Assembly: GCA_951802425.1 (NCBI GenBank)
Contig: OX637804.1
Span: forward strand, 434,001-498,000
Length of the DNA: 64,000 nucleotides
Origin: Clavaria fumosa
Lineage: Eukaryota > Basidiomycota > Agaricomycetes > Agaricales > Clavariaceae
Direction: 5' to 3'
Under the pieces are notes generated by a model that saw nothing but the letters and a program-made list of their open reading frames with translations, had not been told where the DNA came from and searched no databases. Positions 35,337-46,659 of this stretch are shown here, one piece after another; positions within the stretch are counted from its first letter, which is position 1; each line of letters starts with the position of its first letter. A program made the position numbers and the translations under genes.

Positions 35337-36974
35337 ATGGCAGAACGTCTGGAAGCATCACCCCCGAACTTCACCGACGCCGATGCCGACGCTCTCCTAG
35401 GCTCCCTCGCTCCTGTCCCAGACTCAATCAGCCTCCTCCCACTTCCGCTCTGTCTGCCGCAGATTGTCACTGGTTACGACTCGCCCTTTCTGCGGGCATA
35501 CAACCAAGAGCTAGTGTCCGCGGGTGTTGAGCAAGATGACTGGCTCAAATTTATCGATGGTCTGAATGTTGCGATTGTGCGTTTCTCCCTCCCACCTGAT
35601 CTAGGGAATACTTTTTTGACCGTTCTTTGATAAGGCCGCAAGCCCTCCGCTGCGTGTAGTTGACATGGCAGGATTCATTATTGGTTTTGTGTAAGCATCT
35701 GGCCGTCGGGGTAATTCTTGTGGTGCTCGAGGTTCAAGCTGAACATATTTGTCTACAGCCCGTATCATTGGGCCATCATTGCAGGAGTTGTCATCCAGGT
35801 TTGTCATTGCACACATTATTCTCTTGCCAAGCGTCGGTTGACATGGAGCACCACCAGACGACCGCTCAAACTGCCATGGTAAGCGTGTACGTCTTGGATA
35901 AAGGGATAATCGAATTGAACTCTGCTACAGCATGTACTGTCCAAGACCCTAACAGATCGATATCTCAGGAAGGCGTACGTCCAAAGCCACCCTCGCGGAT
36001 CACACAACATGAGCTAAACAGCTGTTAGCAACTCGGCCTACTTTGAGCCTCGTGGCCTCAAAGTCCGCCTTATGAAGACTGCAGCCATGCGCAAGTTCAT
36101 CCACATCGACGTGGACGACGGTCATGGCCCCAGCAAGGCCGCCCAGATCGCCAAAAGCGCAGGCCGCGCCTTAGAGAGTACCGCCCTCCGTCTCCCTATC
36201 CCTTTCCTTGGTCGCGTGCTCGATCTGGTGAACGCGGTGCGTGTGTGAGAACACCTTTGGCAAAACCCTCCGCAGAAGGGTAGCCTGGAATATTCTGACC
36301 TCTCCTCTCCACCTTGGGATGGCAGTCACCCAAGGTCGACCCATATGCAGCAGGAGATGCAACGCAGCGCCGTCTCACAGCACTGGAGGGTTACGCGCTC
36401 CCTCCCTCCACGCAGGGCGTGCCTCCACCGCGGACACCCGAAGGTCTGCTCGACCAAGCGTCCGCCCTAGCGGTGAAGTTGCGTCAGTGGACTACGAAAC
36501 GTGCCGAAAGCAAGGCCTCCCGCACCCGGCGCTTGCTTGCGTCTGCGGAGGGTGGTGGGCAGGCGCTCACGCGCCGGCAACGGAGACGCGAACGTAGAGG
36601 CCACCCAGCAGGTGGACGCTTGCGCACGCGCCGTCTGCGCGGGAAGGTCGCTAAGGCAGACAGACTCGAGTACATCGCCACGGATGGCCTTGTATGGCTC
36701 GTGCTGTTCAATGCTCAAGATGGTAAGTCTTGGTGATCGTTTACGAGACAGAGTACTCATACCTACTGCAGACGTGAAAATTGAAGGCAGGCAAATTGCT
36801 GACAGCGCTGCCGACGTGGAACAAATTGATGTCAGTCAGTCTCGTTTGAGGATCAGGCAGGCGTGGCTGACTTGTTTCTTACATTCACAGAAAGACGAAT
36901 GGGAGGACCAGCTTGATCTAGAAGATGAAGAGGAGGAAGAATTTCTGGCCGGGAAGGGTGTTGGCGAGGATTGA
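35337..36974 (+). CDS. Conserved-looking fungal protein with membrane segments, function unknown
   Basis: Nine exons join in frame to 382 aa: 35337-35576, 35635-35690, 35759-35798, 35858-35878 (21 bp), 35931-35974, 36029-36236, 36326-36722, 36772-36830, 36891-36974. Residues 1-80 are soluble (MAERLEASPPNFTDADADALL, DDWLKFIDGLNVAI). Residues ~85-120 hold two hydrophobic stretches (MAGFIIGFV, WAIIAGVVIQ), followed by YFEPRGLKVRLMKTAAMRKF. The middle is highly basic (RRQRRRERRGHPAGGRLRTRRLRGK) and the tail acidic (EDQLDLEDEEEEEF). The layout resembles a widespread fungal family of unknown function with an FID..N motif, a paired hydrophobic core and F.PRGL, but I cannot name it. Every splice phase fits and no stop interrupts, so the model is good. 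Confidence 0.78.
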
Positions 36975-37819
36975 TGCTCACTTTGTCCTGTATATATTCT
37001 GCGCTGCTTTGTTTGCAAACCCTCTACGACCATGATACAACACCCGGATGTGATACACCAGTATTTTGATCGGTCATTCAAGGTATAGTGCTTAACCCTT
37101 TTGCACTGCTTATGTTGCGCTCTCTCGTACGATACAAATGCTTTTTGTTTCCTGCCTGCTCCATTGAATTTTGGCTGATGCAGAAGGGACTTGTCTTCCC
37201 CCTTTCCACTTGCTGACAAGGAGATGCTTCGACGTCCGTCACGGTAATGGAGGAATACTGACCATTTAGTTCTGGTCTTTTCTCCCAAGTCACATTATGA
37301 GTCTGCCGTAAAGCCCGGCGCGCTCCTGGATCTCATTTGGATCTACAGTTCCCTGGCCTCGCTCAGCCCCGTCGCCACCTCACCCTTACTGCGTCAATGC
37401 AAAACCGAGGGGCAACCTTACCACCAACCGCACACAGCAGAGACATAGAAGTGGAGGGTGGATGTCCTTAGCATCAACTTGAAACATGGTCCAGCAATTC
37501 CCCAATCTCCACATAGAGCGCAAATATATGGTTTTTTTTTGTGGATCTGGAATGAAATATGGGTAATAGAAATATCGCCGACGCTGTTACTGAAGTCGAA
37601 AAGCTGGAGGCGTCAGAAAGGAAACTTGAACCTGAAGGATGCTAACAACAATCAAGCACCAAACGCGTCGACGCGAAAGCACTAGGAATACGCACGCGAC
37701 TCTCACGTGACCTTTGCTGATTGAAAAGCGCGCCTTCGCTACACCTTCCTTCGTTCTTCGTCCGCCCCTCATCCGCTGTTTTTCGACACTACAATCGTTA
37801 TACTAGACTCAAACACCCA
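36975..37819. other. Intergenic, no gene seen
   Basis: Contains 3' and 5' flanks of the neighbouring genes. No convincing ORF or repeat. Confidence 0.45.
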
Positions 37820-38683
37820 ATGTTTGCTTCAAGTCCGTACATCGCAGCTCACTCTTCCCCTTCCTTCTCGAGTTGTTATGTCCCGTGGAACTCTTCACCT
37901 CTCGCGGCGACAACCCACGCTCCACGCGTCCCCTTCCAGCCTCGTCGACGAACGCGAGCTGCGTCGTACGCCCCAGGCACACCAACTCCCTGCCGCCTGT
38001 TGTCTCAGACACTTGGCGATAACGGCGAGGAGGCCGCAATCGACGTGCAAAAGCGGCTTTTCAGGGAGAAGAAAAGAGAACGGTATGCGCAACTCTCATC
38101 CAAGGCCAGGGAACGTGTCATTTTGGGTCGGAGATGGTCTGAACATGAAAAGCACCGTGAAGCTTTCAGTGATGGCGTGTACTCTTTGGAGATAGACGAG
38201 GACGACGACGACGTCATGCAGGACGAGGTATGCCTTCTGCCTCACGGTAACGCATGACCCAATGACCTTGCCAAGCTATTTCGACGCATTATGCGCAATG
38301 AGAAACGGAAACAAGAACTCGAATATGACTTATCTTACCAACGTGAATTCGGGTCCTTTGACCTGGATGCGGAGGACCTCGAATTGTGGGAACGCGATGC
38401 GAACGGTATGTACTACCCTTCTTCAAACTCATTCCCCTACTGAACCCCTATAGTCACATTACAAAATCCGGGCTCGTACGAAACAGAAATATTGCCTCAT
38501 GACCTCGAACTCGAAGAAGTCGCAGCGTATGCCGAAGAGTATACCGAGATTATCGAACTTGAAGGCCTGACAGACAAAATTTTCTCGTTAAGCGACGTTG
38601 AGGGCGGAACTCTTCAAATACAGCCGACCGAAGAGAAAAACGTGACGGAACGCAGAGATGCTGATGTCGAGATGAAATGTTGA
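37820..38683 (+). CDS. Hypothetical protein, 255 aa, charged helical
   Basis: Three exons, all in phase: 37820-38227, 38276-38405, 38454-38683. The N-terminus is Ser/Pro/Arg-rich (APRVPFQPRRRTRAASYAPG). Then comes a charged helical block (DVQKRLFREKKRERYAQLSS, RRWSEHEKHREAF) and an acidic stretch (LEIDEDDDDVMQDE). Exon 2 repeats the basic/acidic alternation (RIMRNEKRKQELEYDL, LDAEDLELWERDA), and the C-terminus is acidic. I do not recognise a domain. The start is the first in-frame ATG; a downstream ATG in another frame (37878) cannot reach the conserved-looking part. Probably nuclear or cytosolic (inference from composition). Confidence 0.7.
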
Positions 38684-39381
38684 ATACATTAACCATAAAT
38701 GCACGATGCAGCAATCTTTCAGGCATTTCATTTGTATGTGAGTGGCCTTGCCATCTTTCACCTCAATTTCATTCTCACTATGTTATGTTACAGCATATTA
38801 CTAGCTCTATTCATTCATGCTGAAGTATATTAAATGCAATGGATCAAAGTCCCTACTCAAATCACTATCTTCGGCCGCGCGACCGGAAGCCGATGAGACT
38901 GCACATCTATACAGATTGTGAATGATGTCGTGCGTCAGCGCTTGTGCGTTTAATCACGTGTTCCCTCTGTGCACGTCAGCTGAGCTTACAGGACCGGGTG
39001 TGTCTGCACCCGCGACATCGAATACTATAGCCTCGGTTCTCCCGTAAATGCAATTGTGCTCCCGAGTCATTGTTACAGCCGTGCGGTCTTCCTAGACTCT
39101 CTTCAACCCCCTTTATGCAAGATACGGAGATTGCGCACTTCGAGACTAAAATGTATTGTTGGGCTGGCAACACGGGCCTGCTCCCTTCGGAATCGCATCC
39201 AATTGCTGCAGAGCAGTACAGCGAAGTTATCCGAACGAGTACGGTCTTCCCGAACCTATGGGCGTCATTGATAAGGGCGGGAACTCATACACCTCTAACA
39301 GATTACTGGTAACCCAGCTGAACCTCCCCTCCCGCTACTATTCCTGCTCCTCAATTGGCAGCCGGGCGTTCTGCATGTTCA
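38684..39381. other. Intergenic, no gene seen
   Basis: 3' flank of the preceding gene and presumed promoter of the next. No conserved ORF. Confidence 0.45.
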
Positions 39382-40944
39382 ATGGGTTTCTTTTCTAAAG
39401 TTCTTGGATTGAAGCGACGGAATTCAACGCCGACCTTGACGGACCCATCCATTCACTCTACGAATGGTAGTCGTCTGACGCTGTCCTCTCGACTACCGAC
39501 GGTATTAGAGGAGCCTCCAGCCACGGACCCAGCTACGGACCCAGCCACGGACCCAGCTACGGGCCCAGCCACAGGCCCAGCCCCGGACCCAGCCACGGAC
39601 TCTACAGAGGCCTCGCCCCAGCTTCGCAGACGAGTAGTGGGCGGAGGACGACACTCCATCCCCACGTCCCGGCTCTCCATCGCGGAAAAACGCCGCAGCA
39701 TCGATGCGAGCGCATTGCTGGACATGCAGCTCGAGGACGAGCCCGCGCCCCCTCGCCGTGCGGGGGGCCGCCACCACGCCGTCCGACGTGGGCCGTCCGT
39801 TGCGGAGAAGTGCCGCGCTATCGAGGCTGCGGTGGGCGCGTCGAGCGCCGGTAAGCTGGTAGGCGGGGGGCGCCATCCCGTCGTCGCTCTTCGCCGCCCG
39901 ACCACGGACAAGAGACGGGACACCATCCTCGATCCGGGCGCAAGATCGTCCGTCAGTCGTCTGTCGAGCCGGGGCTCTGCAACGTACGCTCCTCCATCCA
40001 TACGCGCGACCATCTCCCAGGCCCCCACACCAGCGCCGCCCGCACCAGCGCCACCCGCCACGACAGCCAAGCCGGAGGCCGAGCACGACGAAGAGGAGCA
40101 GCCTGATACACGAAGGCTGAGCACGTCGTCTGCCTCTACGCATTCCGGCGCCGACCCGGTGCCATACACGGCGCGCACGCCATTCACATACACGGCTGCG
40201 TCGATCTCGGCACCCGCGCTCCCGTCGCTGCTGAAGACATTCCCGATGGACCCGCGTCACGACGCGGTACGCTCGCACCAATCGCTGGACTCGTTGTTTG
40301 GGGATGACGACGTGCCCGAGCAACAGCAGCAGCCGCATCAGCAGCAGCAGCAGCAGTGGCGCAAGGCCGAGATCGCCACCAAAGGCGACCGCTCGCTGCT
40401 GCTCAAGCCCGACCTCGAAACACTGATTCCGCGTCCGCCCGTGTCCACGTTCGTCTCGCCGTCCGCTCCCGCGCTGATCTTCGCACCCCCCGCGCGCGCC
40501 AGGAGGAACGCTGCGAAGTACAGGAAGCGCAACTGGCCCAACGCCGTGCGGGTGAACCTCCAGGACCGCACCGCGCGCGCGACGCTGGTGGACGGCAGCA
40601 AGGCCAGGCAGGTAGCGGCCACGCCGTTCCCCACTACTACTACTATCACTACCAATACTACTACTACTACTACTACCACTGCTACCCACGCCCTCGCCAC
40701 CAACCGGAACAAGTCGAGCTCGTCGGTGAATCTCTCGTTGTACGACGCGATCATCGCGGACATCGCGTTGGAGATGCCGCCCGAGGTGGACGAGGTGGAC
40801 GAGGTGGAGATGCTGCCCCCCCCCGCGCAGGACGTCGCGGCGCAGCGCAAGCAGCGTCATCCGTCGTTCATCTCTCGTCAGCCCCGAAATTCGTTGCAGT
40901 CTCCGCCGTCTCCGCTGGATTCGATTCCTGTCTTCGGCGCCTGA
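39382..40944 (+). CDS. Single-exon 520-aa low-complexity protein, unknown function
   Basis: The ATG at 39382 gives MGFFSKVLGLKRRNS; the Gly2 and basic start would suit N-myristoylation (inference). Residues ~45-75 are a degenerate PATDPATD repeat. Residues ~80-200 contain three imperfect copies of a (G)GGRHxxxxxRxSxAEKRR-like unit (GGGRHSIPTSRLSIAEKRRS; GGRHHAVRRGPSVAEKCRA; GGGRHPVVALRRPTTDKRRD). A Pro/Ala-rich linker, a Gln stretch (QQQQPHQQQQQQW), a basic patch (ARARRNAAKYRKRNWPNAV), a Thr-rich tract from (ACT)n and an acidic tail follow. It looks intrinsically disordered. No known domain. High G+C and long unbroken length favour a real gene; opposite-strand ORFs here are shadows. Confidence 0.65.
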   Translation: MGFFSKVLGLKRRNSTPTLTDPSIHSTNGSRLTLSSRLPTVLEEPPATDPATDPATDPATGPATGPAPDPATDSTEASPQLRRRVVGGGRHSIPTSRLSIAEKRRSIDASALLDMQLEDEPAPPRRAGGRHHAVRRGPSVAEKCRAIEAAVGASSAGKLVGGGRHPVVALRRPTTDKRRDTILDPGARSSVSRLSSRGSATYAPPSIRATISQAPTPAPPAPAPPATTAKPEAEHDEEEQPDTRRLSTSSASTHSGADPVPYTARTPFTYTAASISAPALPSLLKTFPMDPRHDAVRSHQSLDSLFGDDDVPEQQQQPHQQQQQQWRKAEIATKGDRSLLLKPDLETLIPRPPVSTFVSPSAPALIFAPPARARRNAAKYRKRNWPNAVRVNLQDRTARATLVDGSKARQVAATPFPTTTTITTNTTTTTTTTATHALATNRNKSSSSVNLSLYDAIIADIALEMPPEVDEVDEVEMLPPPAQDVAAQRKQRHPSFISRQPRNSLQSPPSPLDSIPVFGA

Positions 40945-41486
40945 GCGGGGTCCAATCCCCCCCTTTCGTCCTTATTGCCCCCTTTTCCGCTAAGGAAACT
41001 GACTTCTCTTCCCATTATGAACGTTTGTTGAAAAACATGCTTTGAAAGTCATTCTGGTCATTGTGAACTTCATGTACTCCGTCTCGGGCTTTCTACTGTA
41101 AAACAAGTTCTCCACGCATGAAATCATTCGCACGTGTGAACGCTGAAAAAAGCAAGGGATCAAGGCGCCGGTTCTAAATAATAATTGCCCACGTCTAAAA
41201 GAACCTGGCAAGAACATTACAGGCCGAGACGCAGTGAGCGTAAAGGTCCTGGGGAAGTGGGAATGACTACTAAGCCAGCGCAAATTACAAACACAATGCT
41301 CGGGAGGATGCTGCAGAGATCGAGAGATGGAAACAAGTGCACTGAGACGCTTGGGGGGTGGGTGTGGAGGACAGTGGGGAGGACAGTGTGGAGGAAGAAG
41401 GAGCAGGAGCAGGAGGAGCAGGAGCAGGGGAGACGCCCCTACCCGCCGAACCGAACCGCGCGCGCGCGCCGCGCGGGGTCCCAGCA
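40945..41486. other. Convergent intergenic region
   Basis: Lies between the + strand gene ending at 40944 and the - strand gene ending at 41487. No further ORF supported. Confidence 0.45.
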
Positions 41487-42721
41487 TCAGCAAATGACAC
41501 ACGCGCCACAACACCCACGCCTGGCGCCCTCCCCCCCATGCGCGTCGTCGTCGTCGTCGCCGCCGCCGGCACCGGTGGGCGCGCCGCGGCCGCGGCGCCC
41601 GCGGAGACCGCGCTTCTTGACGGCGCCGTCGCCGCTGCCGTACGCGTGCGGGGCGTGCGGGCGGATCGCGAGGTGCACGACGGTCGCGAGGGGCGGGGTG
41701 GTGGTCGCGGTGGCGGTGGCGGTTGGGGCGGCGGTGTTGGGGTCCAAGTAGGTCGCTGTGGAGAGCGGGAAGGAGAGTTCTGTGTAGTTGGGTGAGTAGG
41801 GCCGAGGCGTTAGTGTTTTATTTTTGGTAACGGGAGGAGAAGACGGGGGTGTGGGACGTACTTGAGAGGGTGTCGTCGTCTTGCAGGATCTTGCCGAGGT
41901 AGAGGAGGCGGAGGTGGATGGGTGCGGGGGAGCACACGTCTTGCCAGTCTTAGGGCGCGCGGAGTGGCGTTGTCGGTCGCATGCGTGTGCGTGTGCATAT
42001 GCGTGAACAGGGACGTGGAGAGCGTCAGCGGAAACGGGGAGGAACAGTGAGAGCCCCCAGCGCGAAGATAGGCCGAGAGGGGGGGGGGGGGGCGCAGAGG
42101 GGGGGGAGAGAGAGAGAGCCACTCACCAGCCGGCCACGAGTTCCACACGAGCTCCTTCACGCGGCCCACGGTCGTGTCCGGGTCGAACGCCATCGTGCGC
42201 CGGCGGCCCGACTCGAGAAGGAAGGTCAGCCAGACCTGCGGCGGGGGCGGGGGGACCCGCGGCTCCGCCGCTAGCACCACTATGGGGGCGGGCGGTGGCT
42301 GCTGCTGCTGCAGGGGTGGTTGCTGTGGGGGTGGTTGCTGTGGGGGTTGTTGTTGCGCCTCCGCCTCCTCCGCCTCTGCCTCCGCCTCTGCCTCCGCCTT
42401 TACCTCTGGGGGTGGCGGTGGCGGTGGAGGCCGTTGGAGAGGCTCCTGTTGAGGAGGCGGCTGTTGTGGAGGCTGCTGCTGTGGAGGCTGCTGTAGCGTC
42501 AGAGGCGCTGGCGGTGGAGCATGAGCATCGAGATGAGTCGGTGGTAGGGTGTTTGGGAGAGGGGGTTGCATCGCGCTGTCTGGTCCTGAAGTAGTTTCTT
42601 GCAGATTGGCGACGGCAGTATTAGTCGTAGTATTGGTATTAGTGGTGGTGGTGGTGGTGGTGGTGGTGGTGGTGTCCATGCTAGGGCGGATGCTTTCTGA
42701 GCCGGGTTGCATCCCCGTCAT
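41487..42721 (-). CDS. UBL3/MUB-like membrane-anchored ubiquitin-fold protein
   Basis: Three exons join in phase to 321 aa: 42721-42127, 41939-41862, 41779-41487. The N-terminal ~155 residues are low-complexity (poly-Thr, Pro/Gln runs, Ala-Glu repeats). The ubiquitin-like domain follows across the exons: VWLTFLLESGRRRTMAFDPD, TVGRVKELVWNSWPAG, HLRLLYLGKILQDDDTLSK and VVHLAIRPHAP. The tail is basic, then acidic, ending CCGACVIC. The last four residues form a CaaX box, as expected for UBL3/MUB proteins that are prenylated and held at membranes, where they are reported to affect vesicle sorting. Intron 1 contains long G/C homopolymers (42078-42120). The start is the first ATG after an in-frame stop. 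The N-terminal extension is unusual for the family. Confidence 0.85.
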
Positions 42722-43006
42722 TGGTGACACTACATTACATCAAAGGCCAGCACACTGGCGTGTTTCACGTGCCACGCTAAGAGAAAAGGGGAAAAGACTT
42801 GAACAGAGTCAGGAATGGGGGGTATCTACATAGGGCATGACGGAAGAAAAAAAACAAGGGAGTGTAATTATTGGTCGTTGTTAACAAGGACAGAATCCGA
42901 CACAAAAGTCCAACATCATAAAGTCTCGAAGAGTCTTTCAAGACAACACAAACGCACACACATCGATGGCTAGCAAAAGGGGGGTGGGGGGGGGGGAGGA
43001 GCCGAA
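42722..43006. promoter_or_regulatory. Promoter region between UBL3-like gene and GPI gene 3' end
   Basis: Upstream flank of the minus-strand UBL gene and 3' flank of the minus-strand GPI gene. No further feature resolved. Confidence 0.4.
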
Positions 43007-43861
43007 TCAGATGATCAAGACGGCAGCGGCGGAGGCGAGAAGGACGACGACGAGCATTCCCGGTGGGCTCGAGACTGTTCCAGTGTTTTTACTCCTGATT
43101 GGGGCGGTGGAGGGCGAGATGGTGGCTACCGTGGCAGTGTCGGTGGGCGTGGCTGAGGCTGCAGGGTACTGCGCCCCTAGCTCTTTGATTTCAAATGGCA
43201 GTGATTCTGTGTATACCTAAGGAAATGAAAAGGGAGTCATGAGTGATAAGGTCGCGAATGGTGCCATGGGCAGATTGAAGACATGGATTTACGTCTGAGC
43301 TGTTCAAGGCGTTGGCAAACTGGAGGGTGTACCCATCTCCAGGTATGACGTTTATGTCAGGGACACTACCGACGAAAGAATTTTAAATTTTTTTAAAATA
43401 AAAAAAATGAGTGGATGGGAGGCGACGTGATTAGCGAGGACACGAGTCGTACCTTCGTGAACAGACAAAGTTGTATTCGACGGCTTGGATGGCCAGAGGG
43501 ACGCCTGGTTTCTTGACCAAACTTTTGGGTGGTGGTTCGCGTCAGCCCCTCAAAGTGACGAAGTGACGAGGGACAAAAAAGAAAAACGGACAGTACGGTA
43601 AAGTTGGGAAACAAGGCGTTAGTTTGACAATTCCATGTGTACACGTTGAGCGATTTGTTAACTGGGTGATGAAGATACGAAAGACGTGAAGGGAGGAGTG
43701 GGGAGTCAAAAGAGCTGGCATGGTTTAACGGTGATTACTCGATGTAATCGCTTACTCCACCATAAATTTGGCCCGCCTGGTACGACGATGTGAACACCGT
43801 CCTGAGCAGCGACAAGGGCGAAAAGGCTGAAAGTGAGAGCGAGGAGACAGTGTAAGACCAT
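43007..43861 (-). CDS. Kre9/Knh1-type Ser/Thr-rich GPI-anchored cell-surface protein
   Basis: Five exons in phase, 175 aa: 43861-43756, 43661-43592, 43521-43453, 43365-43293, 43216-43007. A signal peptide (MVLHCLLALTFSLFALVAAQ) precedes the family N-terminal motif VPGGPNLWW. TWNCQT, VKKPGVPLAIQAVEYNFVCS and VPDINVIPGDGYTLQFANAL follow, then the end motif SLPFEIKELGAQYPA. A Ser/Thr-rich stalk (ASATPTDTATVATISPST) and a C-terminal hydrophobic tail after SSPPGM form the GPI signal. Such proteins sit on the plasma membrane or wall; yeast Kre9/Knh1 act in beta-1,6-glucan assembly, but the role of the basidiomycete paralogues is unproven. The first exon and upstream DNA are partly duplicated near 46672-46745. 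Confidence 0.88.
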
Positions 43862-44335
43862 GTTGTGTGTGAGTGTGTCAGTGTGAGTGAGTGTGTAAAC
43901 GAGCGCGGATGAAATAAGGATTGAAAAGAGGACAAAGTCAGACACAACAAATGTCAATAATAACTGAGTGTGGGAATGTCTGGGTCTGGGAATGTCTTTC
44001 CCCGCAAGTCTGTGTATTCCATTTGATATTGCAGAGAGAGAAAAAACATAGTATTTGTTTCAAACCAATGGGACAGTTTTTAGCACTGGGATTGGTTACT
44101 CGATAATAATGTAAATACCCTACAGTGCAGAGTCACACCAGAAGAGTCACCACTGTTAATTATTGTCGTCCGGTGTTGTTATTGGTTATTTTGAGTCTTC
44201 CTCCTCCTCCTCCTCCTAGCTCATCAACTTCATTCGGATTGATGTCATAGTTATCATACCTGGTATGCTTGGGCCTCTGCGCCATTGGTCAGCTATGACT
44301 AATCGAGATGACTCATCCGGGAGACAATCGCACCA

Positions 44336-44402
44336 CCCGTGTCCGTACCAACCTCCTTCAAGTCCGTACCAACCACCTTCGAGTCCGTACCAACCACCTT
44401 AT
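44336..44402. repeat. 21-bp tandem repeat, three copies (GTCCGTACCAACC)
   Basis: GTCCGTACCAACC-(A/T)CCTTC-(A/G)A is repeated in phase. On the minus strand it reads as VGTDSKV/VGTDLKE within a short open frame (44299-44577) of unknown worth. Confidence 0.6.
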
Positions 44403-45974
44403 TGGTGCGCTGGTCACATGGCCATCCGAAACCCGGCCCCAACTCATTTATAAATTTATCCAATGTTTCCGGCTTAAGGACCCTCTTAGGCTTCCCCAGC
44501 TTGTTAGGCGCCTTGACAGGTTTGTGCGCTACGGCGGCAGCTATGGCACATCCGAAAGTGTGTGTCTGCCCTGGCATTTGAGCTGGAGTACTATCAATGA
44601 CTTTCTATCCGAGTGAGTGAGGAGGATCACCAAAGGGTAAGGGTTTCCCCTTCGATCGGGGGGCCTCCTAAACTAGTGAGTGCTGGTACTCATCCAGATA
44701 AACGAGGAGGGTCACCTTGGACATGGGGGTTATGTTTTTCGCTTACAAGTTGCTCCCATTGTCGCAGTCCTCCCACCCATTTTATACGAAAAAAATTGCT
44801 CGCTAACTTGTCTGTTGTGTGACTACCGTATTTTGTGAATTGATATCGGTGATGTCTCCGGTTATTGCCTCTCGAACACAATACCTCTTACCGATACCAA
44901 CACAGTATCTTACGTGGAAATTGCTTTCTCTCCTTGGTCAGAGAGGGTTCAGCGAGGACAAGCACGCCGAAGGAATTGAGGGCGCCGCGTTGCCACAGGT
45001 GCCACGGGAGCAATCTTTGGAGTGGAGATTGCATGGCCGCCCAATGACCCAGAGATAGAGTGCGGCACGAAACACGACGCAAGTCAATGCCGATGGGGAT
45101 TCTGGAGATCCAGCAAGGCGTCTGCGGGAATGATACGGCGACCAACAGACCCTTGAGCGGAGTGCAAAATGAAACGCATGGGCAAACCGCACCGCCTTGC
45201 CACAGGCAATGGGAGAACAGACACCGCTTTGTGTGGCATAAGATCAAAGCGACGCGGCCTCGCACCTCACTCTGGGTGTTTCATTCTTCACTGGCCCGCC
45301 CTGCTGAGGTCTGTTCGATATACACCACCTCATATTTTGGGGCCAATTTGTCCCAGGCTCATGGGCGCGTGCCGTCTGCAGTGGCTTCAAATCAGGTCAG
45401 AGGATTCCTGATCGACAATGGTACAATCTTCGGGAGTCGCATGGCCGCCGAGAAATCCCCAAGGACGAATGCAACGGACGGAGTGCGACACAAAACACGG
45501 CGCGAGCGGCGCGGAAGGAGATTCGTGAGAGCAGACGCTGTGCAGCGATGGGTATAATCTTCGGAAATTGCATTGCGAAAATTGCAGAGCTGCGACACGT
45601 GTGTATGTATCTTGGTCCAACATGAGTGCGGCGTGAGGCGTCGGATGGATCGGACGGGTAGGCAGCAACATAGTACAACGCAGTGCAAATGACAAGGTCA
45701 GGGAGATACGCGCCCTGTTGCCGCCAGACGTATGGTTGGCTCGCAGTGCTGCGGCGCGCCCGTGTGCGTTTGAGTTTGGAGAAGGGCAGGTGTGTGGGCA
45801 GAGCACGGCGCCGAGGAGCTGCTCGTCCCAGGATGCTGGTGGGTGGCACCGTTGGTGTATTAAGCGTGTCGAGGGCGGTGGTTGTGAGCACGTATTAGAG
45901 TGCGGATGTTATCCCGTGCCTGTTTGGGTGCGGCGCTTCTTGAACCTAACCCAAGGTTGAACCTAACCCAAGGT

Positions 45975-46560
45975 GACAAGTCAGTTTGATGTTCAGCCGT
46001 CACTCGAAATACGGTGTCCCTCTCCTGCTCAATGGCGCACGACATTTATTGCATTCCCCCCGCCGATTCCACACTTTAGAGGCGACGGCCACCGCGACTG
46101 CGCTACATCTCCGATACGACCCGCCGCTGGTCGACTAGGAGGACCTGGTGTCTTTCCAATACGGCCCCTCTTCCAAGTCCAAGCGTCGACTCTGGTCTTT
46201 CGAGGCAGTCTTAGATCGTTTGACAAGCCTTGTCGGCCGGAATCCCGCCGTTAAAGGGCCTCAGGCCCCGAATACCGCTTGATTACAACCTACACCCCTT
46301 GCTCGCGACGTCGCCCAGTCAGATGGAGTGCGGCACAGCTATTCCCACGATGGCGAGAGGGTCGCCGGGCATTCAACACCCACATCGGCGATATGTTTAT
46401 CAGTAAGTGGCTCCCTCACATTCTCTTGATTCTATAAAGTAATCAATCGGCATATAGGCGCGCTGTGCAGAGCTGCGTTGCCTGCTCTTGGCACTCCAAA
46501 TCCTCGGCGATCACTCGAAATACGGGGTTCGTTGGTCAGCTGCTACGCGCAGTGTTCCAT
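45975..46560 (+). pseudogene. Broken duplicate of the 49646-50408 gene
   Basis: Exon-2-type sequence (CACTCGAAATACGG.., 45999 on) is fused directly to exon-1-type sequence (AAGTCCAAGCGTCGACT.., about 46172). The intron (GTAAGTGGCTCCC.., ends GGCATATAG) and the start of a second exon 2 follow. Several stops and frame changes are present, so it is a non-functional copy from the segmental duplication. Confidence 0.65.
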
Positions 46561-46659
46561 TTAATACTACGCCGGATGTTGCAGAGAGAAAGACATAGTT
46601 TTTCGGCCAGACTCATACAACGAGACAGCTCTAGCACTGGTAGAAAGGAGACACCCTAC

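Larger units (their letters stand above)
43800..46560. repeat. Segmental duplication, unit 1
   Basis: Matches 46660-50040 in the same order: GPI signal-peptide exon (43810-43890 with 46672-46740), the GTCCGTACCA region (44300-44410 with 47040-47100), the 44640-44960 block with 47420-47760, the CTTCAAATCAGGTCAGAGGAT repeat region, then the GATCACTCGAAATACGG gene fragments. The offset grows from about 2.86 to 3.5 kb because unit 2 gained extra inner repeats. Confidence 0.7.

Noticed and set aside
39453..40860. Long minus-strand ORFs opposite the 520-aa gene
   Set aside because: Shadow frames in G+C-rich sequence; Arg/Gly/Ser-rich without domain; the + strand frame is longer and has a better start.
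44299..44577. 92-aa minus ORF with VGTDSKV repeats as a gene
   Set aside because: Its C-terminal half is a 21-bp tandem repeat and the duplicate unit (46860-47150) does not keep the frame.
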